DNA of 13,897 nt from NCBI GenBank assembly GCA_023228705.1, contig JALOAS010000083.1:1-13897 (forward strand), read 5' to 3'. The notes under the pieces are model-generated. The model did not search any database, had not been told where the DNA came from, and worked only from the letters and a program-made list of their open reading frames with translations. The DNA is from Ottowia sp. GTDB lineage: Bacteria > Pseudomonadota > Gammaproteobacteria > Burkholderiales > Burkholderiaceae_C. The position numbers and the translations under genes were made by a program. Shown one piece after another: positions 1-6,800 of the stretch; the first letter of the stretch is position 1, and each line of letters begins with the position of its first letter.

Positions 1-13
1 CGCAACGCGCCAC

Positions 14-83
14 GCTCAACGCTCAACGCTCAACGCTCAACGCTCAACGCTCAACGCTCAACGCTCAACGCTCAACGCTCAAC
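14..83. repeat. Heptanucleotide tandem array, 10 perfect copies of GCTCAAC
   Basis: Ten uninterrupted, identical copies of GCTCAAC run through this stretch. The 13 bases before it (ending GCGCCAC) match the flank before the second array at 192. It is part of the mosaic repeat block at the 3' end of uvrC. The array probably varies in copy number by slippage, which is an inference. Read as protein it gives a 7-residue periodic string with no sign of being a gene. Confidence 0.95.
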
Positions 84-191
84 CTCTTCAAACGCTCAAC
101 CTCCCCATCATGGCGGCGCAGCCGCAGTCATAGCCGCCGCGCAGCGGCGCGGTCATACGAAGCGCCAGCGAGGTCATCCGTCATGCGCCAC
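84..191 (+). repeat. GC-hairpin module linking two heptad arrays (BIME-like)
   Basis: The module begins with the linker CTCTTCAAAC, one heptad, then CTCCCCATCATGG. Two GC-rich hairpins follow: GCGGC/GCCGC with loop GCA near 113-126, and CGCCGC/GCGGCG near 136-150. They are separated by GTCAT, and the module closes with an arm containing GTCATACGAAGCGCCAGCG and GTCATCCGTCATGCGCC. The same module occurs inverted three times at 5194-5600 and in this orientation at 10911-11006. Hairpin pairs joined by a constant short motif resemble BIME/REP elements. That family name is by analogy only. Confidence 0.85.
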
Positions 192-296
192 GCTCAACGC
201 TCAACGCTCAACGCTCAACGCTCAACGCTCAACGCTCAACGCTCAACGCTCAACGCTCAACGCTCAACGCTCAACGCTCAACGCTCAACGCTCAAC
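192..296. repeat. Heptanucleotide tandem array, 15 perfect copies of GCTCAAC
   Basis: Fifteen identical GCTCAAC copies run continuously. They end at CTTTCTCAAGCTCTCA, whose last three bases are the reverse complement of the uvrC stop codon, so the array lies 13 bases beyond the end of uvrC. The perfection of all copies suggests recent expansion or active homogenisation. No coding signal was found here. Confidence 0.95.
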
Positions 297-309
297 CTTT
301 CTCAAGCTC

Positions 310-2292
310 TCAGTGCAGCGCCCGGTAAACCGCTTCGGCCAGCGCGCGTGAAATGCCTTCCACGCGTGCCAGGTCGTCCACGCTGGCGCGCTCGACGCCG
401 CGCACGCCGCCAAAGCGGCGCAGCAGGCTGGCGCGCCGCTTGGGTCCTATGCCCGGGATGTCTTCCAGCTGGCTGCCACCCGTGCGCGTCTTGGCGCGCC
501 TGGCGCGCATGCCGGTGATGGCAAAGCGGTGCGACTCGTCGCGGATCTCGGCCACCAGCATCAGCGCGCGCGAGTCCCGGCCCAGGGTGACTTTCTTGCG
601 CCCGTCGGCAAATACCAGCTCCTCCAGCCCGACCCGGCGGCCCTCGCCCTTTTCAACGCCGACGATGAGCGAGATGTCCAGCGCCAGCGATTCAAACACC
701 TGGCGGGCCATGCTGACCTGGCCCTTGCCGCCATCGACCAACACCAGGTCGGGCATGCGCACGGTGGCGGCGTTGCCCTGCTCACGCAGTGCGTTGGCGA
801 TCTTGCCGTAGCGGCGCGTCAGCACCTGCCGCATGGCGGCGTAGTCGTCGCCAGGCGTGATGTCATCGATGGTGTAGAGCCGGTACTGGCTGTGGTCCAT
901 TCGGTGGTTCCGGAACACGACGCAGCTGGCCCGGGTTGCTTCGCCGGCGGTGTGGCTGATGTCCAGGCACTCGATGCGCAGTTCGTCCAGGTTCTCGGTG
1001 GGCAGGTCCAGCGCTTCGGCCAGCGCGCGCGTGCGCGCCTGCTGCGAGCCTTCTTCGGCCAGCAGGCGCGCCAGCTTGATCGCCGCGTTCTGCCCGGCCA
1101 GCTCCAGCCAGATGCGGCGCTGGCCGCGCGGTGCGCTGGTGACATGGATCCTGTAACCGGCCTGCCCGGACAGTGCCTGCACCAGCGCCGCCGGGACCGG
1201 ATCGCTGACGATGAGCTGCGCAGGCGGCTGCGCCTGCAGGTAGTGCTGTGCCATGAACGCCGCCAGCACCTGCGCCTCCAGCGTTTGCGTGCCCCTGCTG
1301 CCCTCCGCCAGCCCCGGTGCCGCCAGGTCGCCTACCTGCGTGGGATACGAGGCCCGGTCGCCCAGGTGGCGGCCGCCGCGCACCATGGCCAGGTTGACGC
1401 AGGCGCGGCCGCCGTCGACCTTGACGGCAATGATGTCCGCTTCGGTGTCGGCGCCCACCTCCATGCTCTGCTGGTGCAGCACGTTGGACAGCGCCTGGAT
1501 CTGGTCGCGCACCTCGGCGGCCGCTTCGTATTCAAGCGCGTCAGAGTGCCTCGTCATGCGCTGCTCCAGCTCGCGCATGACGTCGTCGGTCTGGCCGCGC
1601 AGGAATTTTTCTGCGCGCGCCACGTCGGCCGCGTAGTCTTCGGCACTGATGTAGCGCACGCAGGGTGCGCTGCAGCGCTTGATCTGGTAGAGCAGGCAGG
1701 GCCGCGTGCGGTGCCGGAACACCGTGTCCTCGCAGGTGCGCAGGCGGAATACCTTCTGCAGCAGCTGGATCGTCTCCTTGACGGCCCAGGCGCTGGGGTA
1801 GGGGCCAAAGTAGCGGTTTTTCTTGTCCGTTGCGCCCCTGTAGTACGAGATGCGCGGGTACGCGTCGGGGTTGGGCGCGCCGGGGCCAGGGTCCGGGATG
1901 AAGCGGCCATCGCCGCTGAGCTTGAGGTAGGGGTAGCTCTTGTCGTCCCGGAACAGGATGTTGTAGCGCGGCGCCAGCTCCTTGATGAGGTTGTTCTCCA
2001 GGATCAGCGCCTCGGCTTCGGAGCGCACCACGGTGGTTTCCATCCGCGCGATCCGGCTCACCATGTGGCCAATGCGCGTGCCGCCGTGGTTTTTCTGGAA
2101 GTAGCTCGAGACGCGCCGCTTCAGGTTGCGCGCCTTGCCCACGTAGAGCACGTTGCCCTGCGCGTCAAGGTAGCGGTAGACGCCCGGCAGCGCGGGCAGC
2201 GCAGCCGCCTGCGCCAGCAGTTCGGCCGCATGGCCTGCGGCAGGCTTGCTGACGGCTGCGTCCGGCGTCTTGCTGGCGTTGTCTGGACTCAT
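310..2292 (-). CDS. uvrC: UvrABC excinuclease subunit C
   Basis: UvrC makes the dual incisions in nucleotide excision repair after UvrA/UvrB damage recognition; it is cytoplasmic. The 660-residue protein (E. coli UvrC is about 610) shows the full domain order. A GIY-YIG nuclease lies at about residues 33-110 (GVYR at 37, LYVGKA at 49). Four cysteines at 187, 199, 207 and 211 have the 12-8-4 spacing expected of the UvrC iron-sulfur site. A UVR/UvrB-binding motif is near 250-270. The RNase H-like endonuclease contains ECLDISH (Asp444), LVDGGKGQ (Asp520) and DESHRF (His588). A C-terminal double helix-hairpin-helix spans about 609-660. The ATG at 2292 is chosen because an upstream extension to 2418 would read through the promoter region and has no UvrC character. 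The stop codon lies inside a 15-base motif shared with nadK, next to the heptad repeats. Confidence 0.97.
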   Translation of the reverse strand: MSPDNASKTPDAAVSKPAAGHAAELLAQAAALPALPGVYRYLDAQGNVLYVGKARNLKRRVSSYFQKNHGGTRIGHMVSRIARMETTVVRSEAEALILENNLIKELAPRYNILFRDDKSYPYLKLSGDGRFIPDPGPGAPNPDAYPRISYYRGATDKKNRYFGPYPSAWAVKETIQLLQKVFRLRTCEDTVFRHRTRPCLLYQIKRCSAPCVRYISAEDYAADVARAEKFLRGQTDDVMRELEQRMTRHSDALEYEAAAEVRDQIQALSNVLHQQSMEVGADTEADIIAVKVDGGRACVNLAMVRGGRHLGDRASYPTQVGDLAAPGLAEGSRGTQTLEAQVLAAFMAQHYLQAQPPAQLIVSDPVPAALVQALSGQAGYRIHVTSAPRGQRRIWLELAGQNAAIKLARLLAEEGSQQARTRALAEALDLPTENLDELRIECLDISHTAGEATRASCVVFRNHRMDHSQYRLYTIDDITPGDDYAAMRQVLTRRYGKIANALREQGNAATVRMPDLVLVDGGKGQVSMARQVFESLALDISLIVGVEKGEGRRVGLEELVFADGRKKVTLGRDSRALMLVAEIRDESHRFAITGMRARRAKTRTGGSQLEDIPGIGPKRRASLLRRFGGVRGVERASVDDLARVEGISRALAEAVYRALH

Positions 2293-2299
2293 GCGTGGC

Positions 2300-2326
2300 A
2301 GTTTACGGCGAAAGGAACAACCGCAA
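2300..2326 (-). promoter_or_regulatory. Candidate uvrC promoter very close to the start codon
   Basis: On the minus strand TAAACT (2305-2300) resembles a -10 box and TTGCGG (2326-2321) a -35 box, with a 15-base spacer. Only seven bases separate the -10-like box from the ATG at 2292, so the transcript could be leaderless or nearly so. No Shine-Dalgarno sequence is visible. The short spacer makes this uncertain. Confidence 0.35.
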
Positions 2327-2409
2327 GGCCAGTGCGCCGCTGCCCGGGCGTCCGGCGCCGTCGCCTGCAACCGGGGCGCGGCGCCGCGTTCTTCGTCACA
2401 ATATCGCCC

Positions 2410-3540
2410 GTGCCGCAATCACCCGCCTGGACCTGGGACGTCTTTTGCCGCGTCATCGACAACTACGGCGACGCCGGCGTGGCGTGGCGCCTGGCGCGCG
2501 AGCTGGGCGCGCGCGGGCAGCAGGTTCGGCTGTGGCTGGATGATGCCAAACTGCTCGACCGGCTCGCACCCGGCGCGCGGCAGCGGCGCTTTGCCGGCGT
2601 GCAGGTCCTGCGCTGGACCGATCCGTTGCCAGAGCAGGCCTGGGCCCAGCTGCCACCATCTCACGTCTGGATAGAAGCGTTTGGCTGCGATCTGCCGCCG
2701 CCGTTTGTGGCGTGGCGCCGCCGGCACGAGGCGGTGCACGGCCAGCCGGTCTGGATCAACCTGGAATACCTCAGCGCCGAGGCCTTCCCCCGGCGCGCGC
2801 ATGGCCTGCCGTCGCCCGTGAGCACCGGGCCGGCGGCCGGCTGGATCAAATGGTTTTTCTACCCCGGGTTTGACGAGGCTACCGGCGGGCTGCTGCGCGA
2901 GCGCGACCTGCCGCGCCAGCAGGCGGCTTTTGATGGCCGTGCCTGGCTGCGCGCCCACGCGCCGGACCTGCCGGCTGCGCAGGGCGGGCGGCGGCTGTCG
3001 CTGTTCTGCTACGAGCCCCCTGCATTGCCCGCGCTGCTGAGGCAACTGGACGCAGCGCCCGAGCCGCAGCAGCTGCTGGTCACCGCCGGGCGCGCCAGCG
3101 CTGCGCTACGGGCACTGGTGGACGGGCCAGGCGGACAGTCGTTGCAGCCGGCAGGTGGCCTGGCGATCAGCCATCTGCCGTTTCTGACGCAAGCCGGCTT
3201 TGACCGGCTCCTGTGGTCCTGCGACCTGAACTTCGTGCGGGGAGAAGACTCGCTGGTGCGTGCGCTGTGGGCCGGCAAGCCCTTTGTCTGGCAGCCGTAT
3301 CCGCAGGACGACGGCGTGCACGCGGACAAGCTCGCCGCGTTCCTCGCCTGGCTGCAACCGCCGGCGGCCGTGCGGGCGCTGCACCGGACCTGGTCCGGGC
3401 TGGGCGATGCGCCGCTGCCCGTGCTGGCGCAGCTGGACTGGCCAGCCTGGACCCGCTGCGTGCAGCGCGCGCGCGAGCGCCTCCTGGCGCAGCCCGACCT
3501 GGTCACCCAGCTCATAGAATTCATCCGGCGCAAGCGTTAA
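2410..3540 (+). CDS. earP: EF-P arginine rhamnosyltransferase EarP
   Basis: EarP transfers rhamnose from dTDP-L-rhamnose to Arg32 of EF-P, activating EF-P for rescue of ribosomes stalled at polyproline. It is a cytoplasmic inverting GT-B glycosyltransferase. The 376-residue product has the family hallmarks: WDVFCRVIDNYGDAGVAWRLAR at the N-terminus with the conserved Asp17, and NFVRGEDSLVRALWAGKPFVWQ near 274-295, which holds the conserved Glu279. Length matches the family. GTG at 2410 is the only plausible start immediately before the conserved N-terminal block; the reading frame is open far upstream but that part is the antisense of uvrC. There is no clear ribosome binding site. CAATAT at 2399-2404 resembles a -10 box and would place the transcript start at the GTG. 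Its substrate gene efp follows 160 bases downstream. Confidence 0.95.
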   Translation: MPQSPAWTWDVFCRVIDNYGDAGVAWRLARELGARGQQVRLWLDDAKLLDRLAPGARQRRFAGVQVLRWTDPLPEQAWAQLPPSHVWIEAFGCDLPPPFVAWRRRHEAVHGQPVWINLEYLSAEAFPRRAHGLPSPVSTGPAAGWIKWFFYPGFDEATGGLLRERDLPRQQAAFDGRAWLRAHAPDLPAAQGGRRLSLFCYEPPALPALLRQLDAAPEPQQLLVTAGRASAALRALVDGPGGQSLQPAGGLAISHLPFLTQAGFDRLLWSCDLNFVRGEDSLVRALWAGKPFVWQPYPQDDGVHADKLAAFLAWLQPPAAVRALHRTWSGLGDAPLPVLAQLDWPAWTRCVQRARERLLAQPDLVTQLIEFIRRKR

Positions 3541-3700
3541 AATCACCCGTTTGTGCCCTTGCTGGCAAGCTGCGGGGTGCGGCCGCTGTGGCCGCATTGT
3601 CCGGGCTGTGCAAGGCGGGGGCAGGCGGGCAGCCGCCGTGCCGCCGACGCCGCGTTCTGGCGGGCGGGGCAGGCTGCTTTTGTGGACGGGGAACAATTCA
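3538..3700 (+). promoter_or_regulatory. efp promoter candidate and long 5' leader with hairpin
   Basis: TAAAAT at 3538-3543 overlaps the earP stop codon and is the best -10-like hexamer here; no convincing -35 was found. Transcription from it would give a leader of about 150 bases before efp. The leader contains a perfect 7-base stem, TGCGGCC (3578-3584) and GGCCGCA (3590-3596), with a 5-base loop. The stem is followed only by ATTGT, not a real T-tract, so it is not called a terminator. ACGGGGAA (3686-3693) is a plausible ribosome binding site for efp. Confidence 0.4.
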
Positions 3701-4255
3701 ATGAAAACAGCTCAGGAAATTCGCGCCGGCAACGTCATCATGCATGGCTCCAACCCCATGATCGTGCTGCGCACCGACTATTCGCGCGGCGGGCGCAGCG
3801 CGGCCACGGTTCGCATGAAGCTGAAAACGCTGCTGGCCGATACCGGGACGGAAGTGGTTTTCAAGGCCGATGACAAGATCGAGCACGTCGTCCTGGAACA
3901 CAGGGAATGCACGTATTCCTATTTTGCCGACCCCATGTACGTCTTCATGGACTCCGAGTACAACCAGTACGAAGTGGAAGCCGGCAACATGGGCGATGCC
4001 CTCAACTACCTTGAAGACGGCATGTCGGTCGAGGTGGTGTTCTACGAGGGCAAGGCCATATCCGTCGAGCTGCCGACCACCGTCGTGCGCAGCATCGACT
4101 GGACCGAGCCGGGCGTCAAGGGTGATACCTCGGGCAAGGTGCTCAAGCCGGCCCGGCTGGCCACCGGCTTCGAGATCTCGGTGCCGCTCTTCGTCAACGA
4201 GGGCGACAACATAGAGATAGACACGCGCACGGGCGAGTACCGCAAGCGCGTCTGA
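3701..4255 (+). CDS. efp: Elongation factor P, arginine-32 type
   Basis: EF-P binds between the ribosomal P and E sites and stimulates peptide bond formation at consecutive prolines. The 184-residue protein begins MKTAQEIRAGNVI and has the KOW-like N-terminal domain followed by two OB-like domains. The conserved C-terminal signature IEIDTRTGEYRKRV is present. The tip of the domain I loop reads YSRGGRSAA and puts arginine exactly at position 32, the residue modified by EarP in other bacteria. There is no lysine at the E. coli-type position, so the EpmA/EpmB route is not expected. GDTSGKV and TYSYFADPMYVFMD are typical of the Arg-type subfamily. Start and size agree with the family. The rhamnose donor genes (rmlABCD) are not in this window. 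Confidence 0.98.
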   Translation: MKTAQEIRAGNVIMHGSNPMIVLRTDYSRGGRSAATVRMKLKTLLADTGTEVVFKADDKIEHVVLEHRECTYSYFADPMYVFMDSEYNQYEVEAGNMGDALNYLEDGMSVEVVFYEGKAISVELPTTVVRSIDWTEPGVKGDTSGKVLKPARLATGFEISVPLFVNEGDNIEIDTRTGEYRKRV

Positions 4256-4279
4256 TGCACGGCCTGGTTGCGACCCGGC

Positions 4280-4291
4280 TAAGATGGAACG
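4280..4291 (+). promoter_or_regulatory. -10-like box six bases before the LOG-family start codon
   Basis: TAAGAT at 4280-4285 precedes the ATG at 4292 by six bases. If used, transcription would begin at or near the start codon, giving a leaderless message. No good -35 was found. Readthrough from efp, 36 bases upstream, is an equally reasonable source of transcription. Confidence 0.3.
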
Positions 4292-5200
4292 ATGCATACG
4301 ACGGATGACTTGAAGGAGTCCGCGCCCAGGGCGCTGGCGCGGGTGTGGTCCAGCAGGGATGTGCTGGAAGGCGGCGGCATAGACTTGCAGCCGCATGCCA
4401 ACCGGCTGGCATTTGCCGACCCGGAGTTCCTGCTGCGCACGGAAAACCGCGGGATCCGGTTCCAGCTCGAGCTGGCCAAACCCGACCTGGACCTGGCCGC
4501 GGCGGGAGTCGAGTCCACGATCGTTGTTTATGGCAGCGCCCGTTTTCTGGCACCCGACGTGGCCCAGCGCCAGCTTGCCGCCGCGCGCACCATCGGGGAC
4601 GCGGCAGGCATTGCCCGCGCCGAGCGCGCGGCAGCCGGTGCGCGCTATTATGTTGCGGCACGCGAGTTTGCCCGCTGCGTGGCGCGCTACAGCAAGCAGC
4701 AGGAGCCGGCCGCTCGTTTCTACATCTGCACCGGAGGCGGTCCCGGCATCATGGCGGCCGCCAACCGCGGCGCGCACGACGAGGGCATGCCCTCGGTGGG
4801 GCTCAACATCACGCTGCCGCACGAGCAGGGAGGCAACCCCTGGATCACGCCAGAGCTGTCGTTCAAGTTCCACTATTTTGCGCTGCGCAAGATGCACTTT
4901 CTCATGCGCGCCAAGGCGCTGGTGGCGTTCCCGGGCGGGCTGGGCACGCTTGACGAGCTGTTCGAGGTGCTCACCCTGGTCCAGACGCGCAAGGTGCAGC
5001 CGGTCCCCGTCGTGCTCTATGGCCGCGACTACTGGTCACACGTCCTGCCGCTGGAATACCTGGTCGAGGTGGGGACCATAGACGCGGAAGACCTTGAGCT
5101 CTACCACGTGGTCGATACGGTAGACGATGCGTGGCAGGTGATCCAGGACTTCTACGCGCTCCCGCCGGCGCGCACCGAAGCATTGGCGGATGAGGGATGA
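4292..5200 (+). CDS. LOG-family (TIGR00730-like) Rossmann-fold phosphoribohydrolase
   Basis: The 302-residue protein carries the defining motifs of the LOG / 'lysine decarboxylase-like' family. These are GGGPGIMAAANRGA (148-161), ALRKM (197-201, containing the catalytic-type arginine) and FPGGLGTLDELFE (213-225, PGGxGTxxE). Characterised relatives hydrolyse nucleoside 5'-monophosphates to a free base and ribose 5-phosphate; some act on cytokinin ribotides. It is not a lysine decarboxylase despite older names. An N-terminal region of about 75 residues precedes the Rossmann core, making it longer than the short plant-type LOGs of about 200 residues. No signal peptide is seen. The TGA stop lies at the edge of the repeat block, so the last codons (GCGGATGAGGGATGA) already resemble the ATGAC-rich repeat. 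The true substrate cannot be inferred. Confidence 0.9.
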   Translation: MHTTDDLKESAPRALARVWSSRDVLEGGGIDLQPHANRLAFADPEFLLRTENRGIRFQLELAKPDLDLAAAGVESTIVVYGSARFLAPDVAQRQLAAARTIGDAAGIARAERAAAGARYYVAAREFARCVARYSKQQEPAARFYICTGGGPGIMAAANRGAHDEGMPSVGLNITLPHEQGGNPWITPELSFKFHYFALRKMHFLMRAKALVAFPGGLGTLDELFEVLTLVQTRKVQPVPVVLYGRDYWSHVLPLEYLVEVGTIDAEDLELYHVVDTVDDAWQVIQDFYALPPARTEALADEG

Positions 5201-5600
5201 CAGATGACCTCGCTGGCGCTTCGTATGGCCGCGCCGCTGCGCGGCGGCTATGACTGCGGCTGCGCCGCCATGATGGGGAGGTTGAGCGTTTGAAGAGGTT
5301 GAGCGTTTGAAGAGGTTGAGCGTAGAGCGTCCAGCGTTTGGCGTGGCGCATGACGGATGACCTCGCTGGCGCTTCGTATGACCGCGCCGCTGCGCGGCGG
5401 CAATGACCGCGGCTGCGCCGCGATGAGGGGAGGTTGAGCGTTTGAAGAGGTTGAGCGTAGAGCGTCCAGCGTTTGGCGTGGCGCATGACGGATGACCTCG
5501 CTGGCGCTTCGTATGACCGCGCCGCTTCGCGGCGGCAATGACCGCGGCTGCGCCGCGATGAGGGTGGTTGAGCGTTTGAAGAGGTTGAGCGTTGAGCGTG
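5194..5600 (-). repeat. Three tandem copies of the GC-hairpin/heptad module, inverted
   Basis: Three copies begin at about 5194, 5347 and 5481; the last two have a 134-base period. Each reads ATGACGGATGACCTCGCTGG, then hairpin CGCCGC-TGC-GCGGCG (5385-5399 in copy 2), ATGAC, hairpin CGCGGC-TGC-GCCGCG (5408-5422), GATGA, and a tail of TTGAGCG heptads with the TTTGAAGAGG linker. Copy 1 has an extra linker-heptad unit, and copy 3 has loop TTC in the first hairpin. This is the reverse orientation of the modules at 84-191 and 10911-11006. It fills the gap between two convergent genes and has no coding signal. Confidence 0.9.
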
Positions 5601-5701
5601 GTGGGCACACGCTGGACGCTGAACGCTTGACGCCAAACCTTCATCAGCCGCCGCAGGCGGCTTTCATACAAGGCCCGCAAGGGCCGAGGTCATCGGTCAT
5701 C
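5601..5701 (+). repeat. Variant hairpin module with different stems, opposite orientation
   Basis: Four degenerate heptads (CGCTGGA, CGCTGAA, CGCTTGA, CGCCAAA at 5610-5637) lead into a module whose framework matches the standard one: CATCA...CATACNA...CGAGGTCATCNGTCAT. The stems differ. One is AGCCGCC-GCA-GGCGGCT (5646-5662) and the other GGCCC-GCAA-GGGCC (5672-5685). It is oriented opposite to its neighbours, giving a mosaic of both orientations. Confidence 0.75.
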
Positions 5702-5941
5702 AGCGGGGAATCGCGGCGAGGGCGCCATGGGGAGGTTGAGCGTTTGGCGTGGCGCATGACGGATGACCTCGCTTGACGCTTGACGCTGGACGCTGAACGC
5801 ACAACGGTCTTCCGGAGGCCAGCCCTCTGGCCGATAGGGTGGGCGTTGGGCGCAGCGGACGACGGACGACCTCGCACACGCCGGACGGCCTCTTCGCCGG
5901 ACGCTGGACGGCTTACTCGCCGGACGCTGGACGGCTTGCTC
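5702..5941. repeat. Degenerate heptads, third module type and 23-base tandem repeat
   Basis: At 5702-5740 lies a module containing GGCGAGGGCGCCATGGGGAG, present as its reverse complement at about 10810-10845. Then come another ATGACGGATGACCTCG arm and five heptads (CGCTTGA twice, CGCTGGA, CGCTGAA, CGCACAA; 5770-5804). A hairpin GGCCAG-CCCT-CTGGCC lies at 5817-5832, and CGGACGA occurs twice. Two 23-base copies starting GCCGGACGCTGGACGG (5896-5918 and 5919-5941) follow, and these enter the 3' end of rapZ. No T-tract follows the hairpin, so it is not called a terminator. Confidence 0.75.
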
Positions 5942-6800
5942 GCTGTGCGGCCAGCTCGCGGTGCCGTTTCAGCGTCGGCCACTGGCTGCCAAAGATGCCG
6001 GCCAGCTGCTCCACGAAATAAACCGAGCGGTGCTGCCCGCCCGTGCAGCCTATGGCCACGGTGACGTAGCTGCGGTGGTCGCGCGCCAGTGCGGGCAGCC
6101 AGCTTTGCAGGAACCCGCTGATCTGCTCCAGCATGCGCCTCACGTCGTCCTGCTGCTCCAGGTACGCGACGACCGCCGCGTCGCGGCCCGTCAGCGGCTG
6201 CAGCTCGGGTTCGTAGTGCGGGTTGGGGAGCATGCGCACGTCAAACACGTAGTCGGCGTCCAGCGTGATTCCGCGCTTGAACGCAAACGACTCGAACACC
6301 AGCGTCAGCTGCGCCGACGGGGCGCTGATCAGGTCGGTCACGTAGCTGCGCAGCTGCTGCGGCTGCAGCTGGCTGGTGTCGATGACGTGCGCGCGCTCGC
6401 GCAGGTCGCTGAGCAGCTGCCGCTCGCGCCCTATGGCCTGCATCAGCGTCTCGCGCGCATGCGCGTCCTCGGCGTGCGACAGCGGGTGGCGCCGACGTGT
6501 CTCGGAAAAGCGCCGCACCAGCGTGTCGTCGCTGGCGTCCAGGAAAATCAGCTGCACGCGCATCGCCCGGTTCTGCAACCCGTGCAGCAACAGCGGCAGC
6601 GCCGTCAGCGACCGCGTGCTGCGCGCGTCCATGGAGATGGCCAGCCGCTGCGCCGGGCCGCTCTTGAGCGCGATCAGGGGCTCGAGCAGCTCTGGTGGCA
6701 GGTTGTCCACGCAGTAGTAGCCGCTGTCCTCCAGCGCGCGCAGCGCCACCGACTTGCCCGAGCCCGACATGCCGGTGATGAGGACGAGTTCCGAGGTCAT
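5913..6800 (-). CDS. rapZ: RapZ family RNA-binding / nucleotide-binding regulator
   Basis: RapZ (formerly YvcJ/YhbJ) is a P-loop protein; in E. coli it binds small RNAs and directs GlmZ to RNase E, tuning glucosamine-6-phosphate synthesis. The target in betaproteobacteria is not known from this sequence. The 295-residue product has Walker A GMSGSGKS (10-17), the conserved DNLPPELL block, FLDASDDTLVRRFSETRRRHPL and the C-terminal signature GCTGGQHRSVYFVEQL. The start ATG overlaps the recN stop as ATGA, indicating translational coupling. The last eight residues (ASRPASGE) and the stop codon are encoded by the 23-base tandem repeat at 5896-5941, so the C-terminus seems to have been rewritten by repeat DNA. 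E. coli RapZ is 284 residues. Confidence 0.95.
   Translation of the reverse strand: MTSELVLITGMSGSGKSVALRALEDSGYYCVDNLPPELLEPLIALKSGPAQRLAISMDARSTRSLTALPLLLHGLQNRAMRVQLIFLDASDDTLVRRFSETRRRHPLSHAEDAHARETLMQAIGRERQLLSDLRERAHVIDTSQLQPQQLRSYVTDLISAPSAQLTLVFESFAFKRGITLDADYVFDVRMLPNPHYEPELQPLTGRDAAVVAYLEQQDDVRRMLEQISGFLQSWLPALARDHRSYVTVAIGCTGGQHRSVYFVEQLAGIFGSQWPTLKRHRELAAQRASRPASGE

Noticed and set aside
14..296. Possible CRISPR array
   Set aside because: The unit is seven bases with no spacers, and no cas genes are present.
183..518. Plus-strand frame beginning with a repeating AQRSTLN peptide
   Set aside because: It is a translation of the heptad array running into antisense uvrC, with no ribosome binding site or homology.
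529..2409. Long open plus-strand frame upstream of and in frame with earP
   Set aside because: It is the antisense of uvrC, kept open by GC-rich codon bias. The protein has no family character, and EarP homology begins only after the GTG at 2410.
5194..5776. Open frames across the repeat block on both strands
   Set aside because: They follow the repeat periodicity and carry no ribosome binding sites or family similarity.
5817..5832. Rho-independent terminator for rapZ or the LOG-family gene
   Set aside because: The GGCCAG/CTGGCC hairpin is good but no T-tract follows on either strand; it is treated as part of the repeat mosaic.
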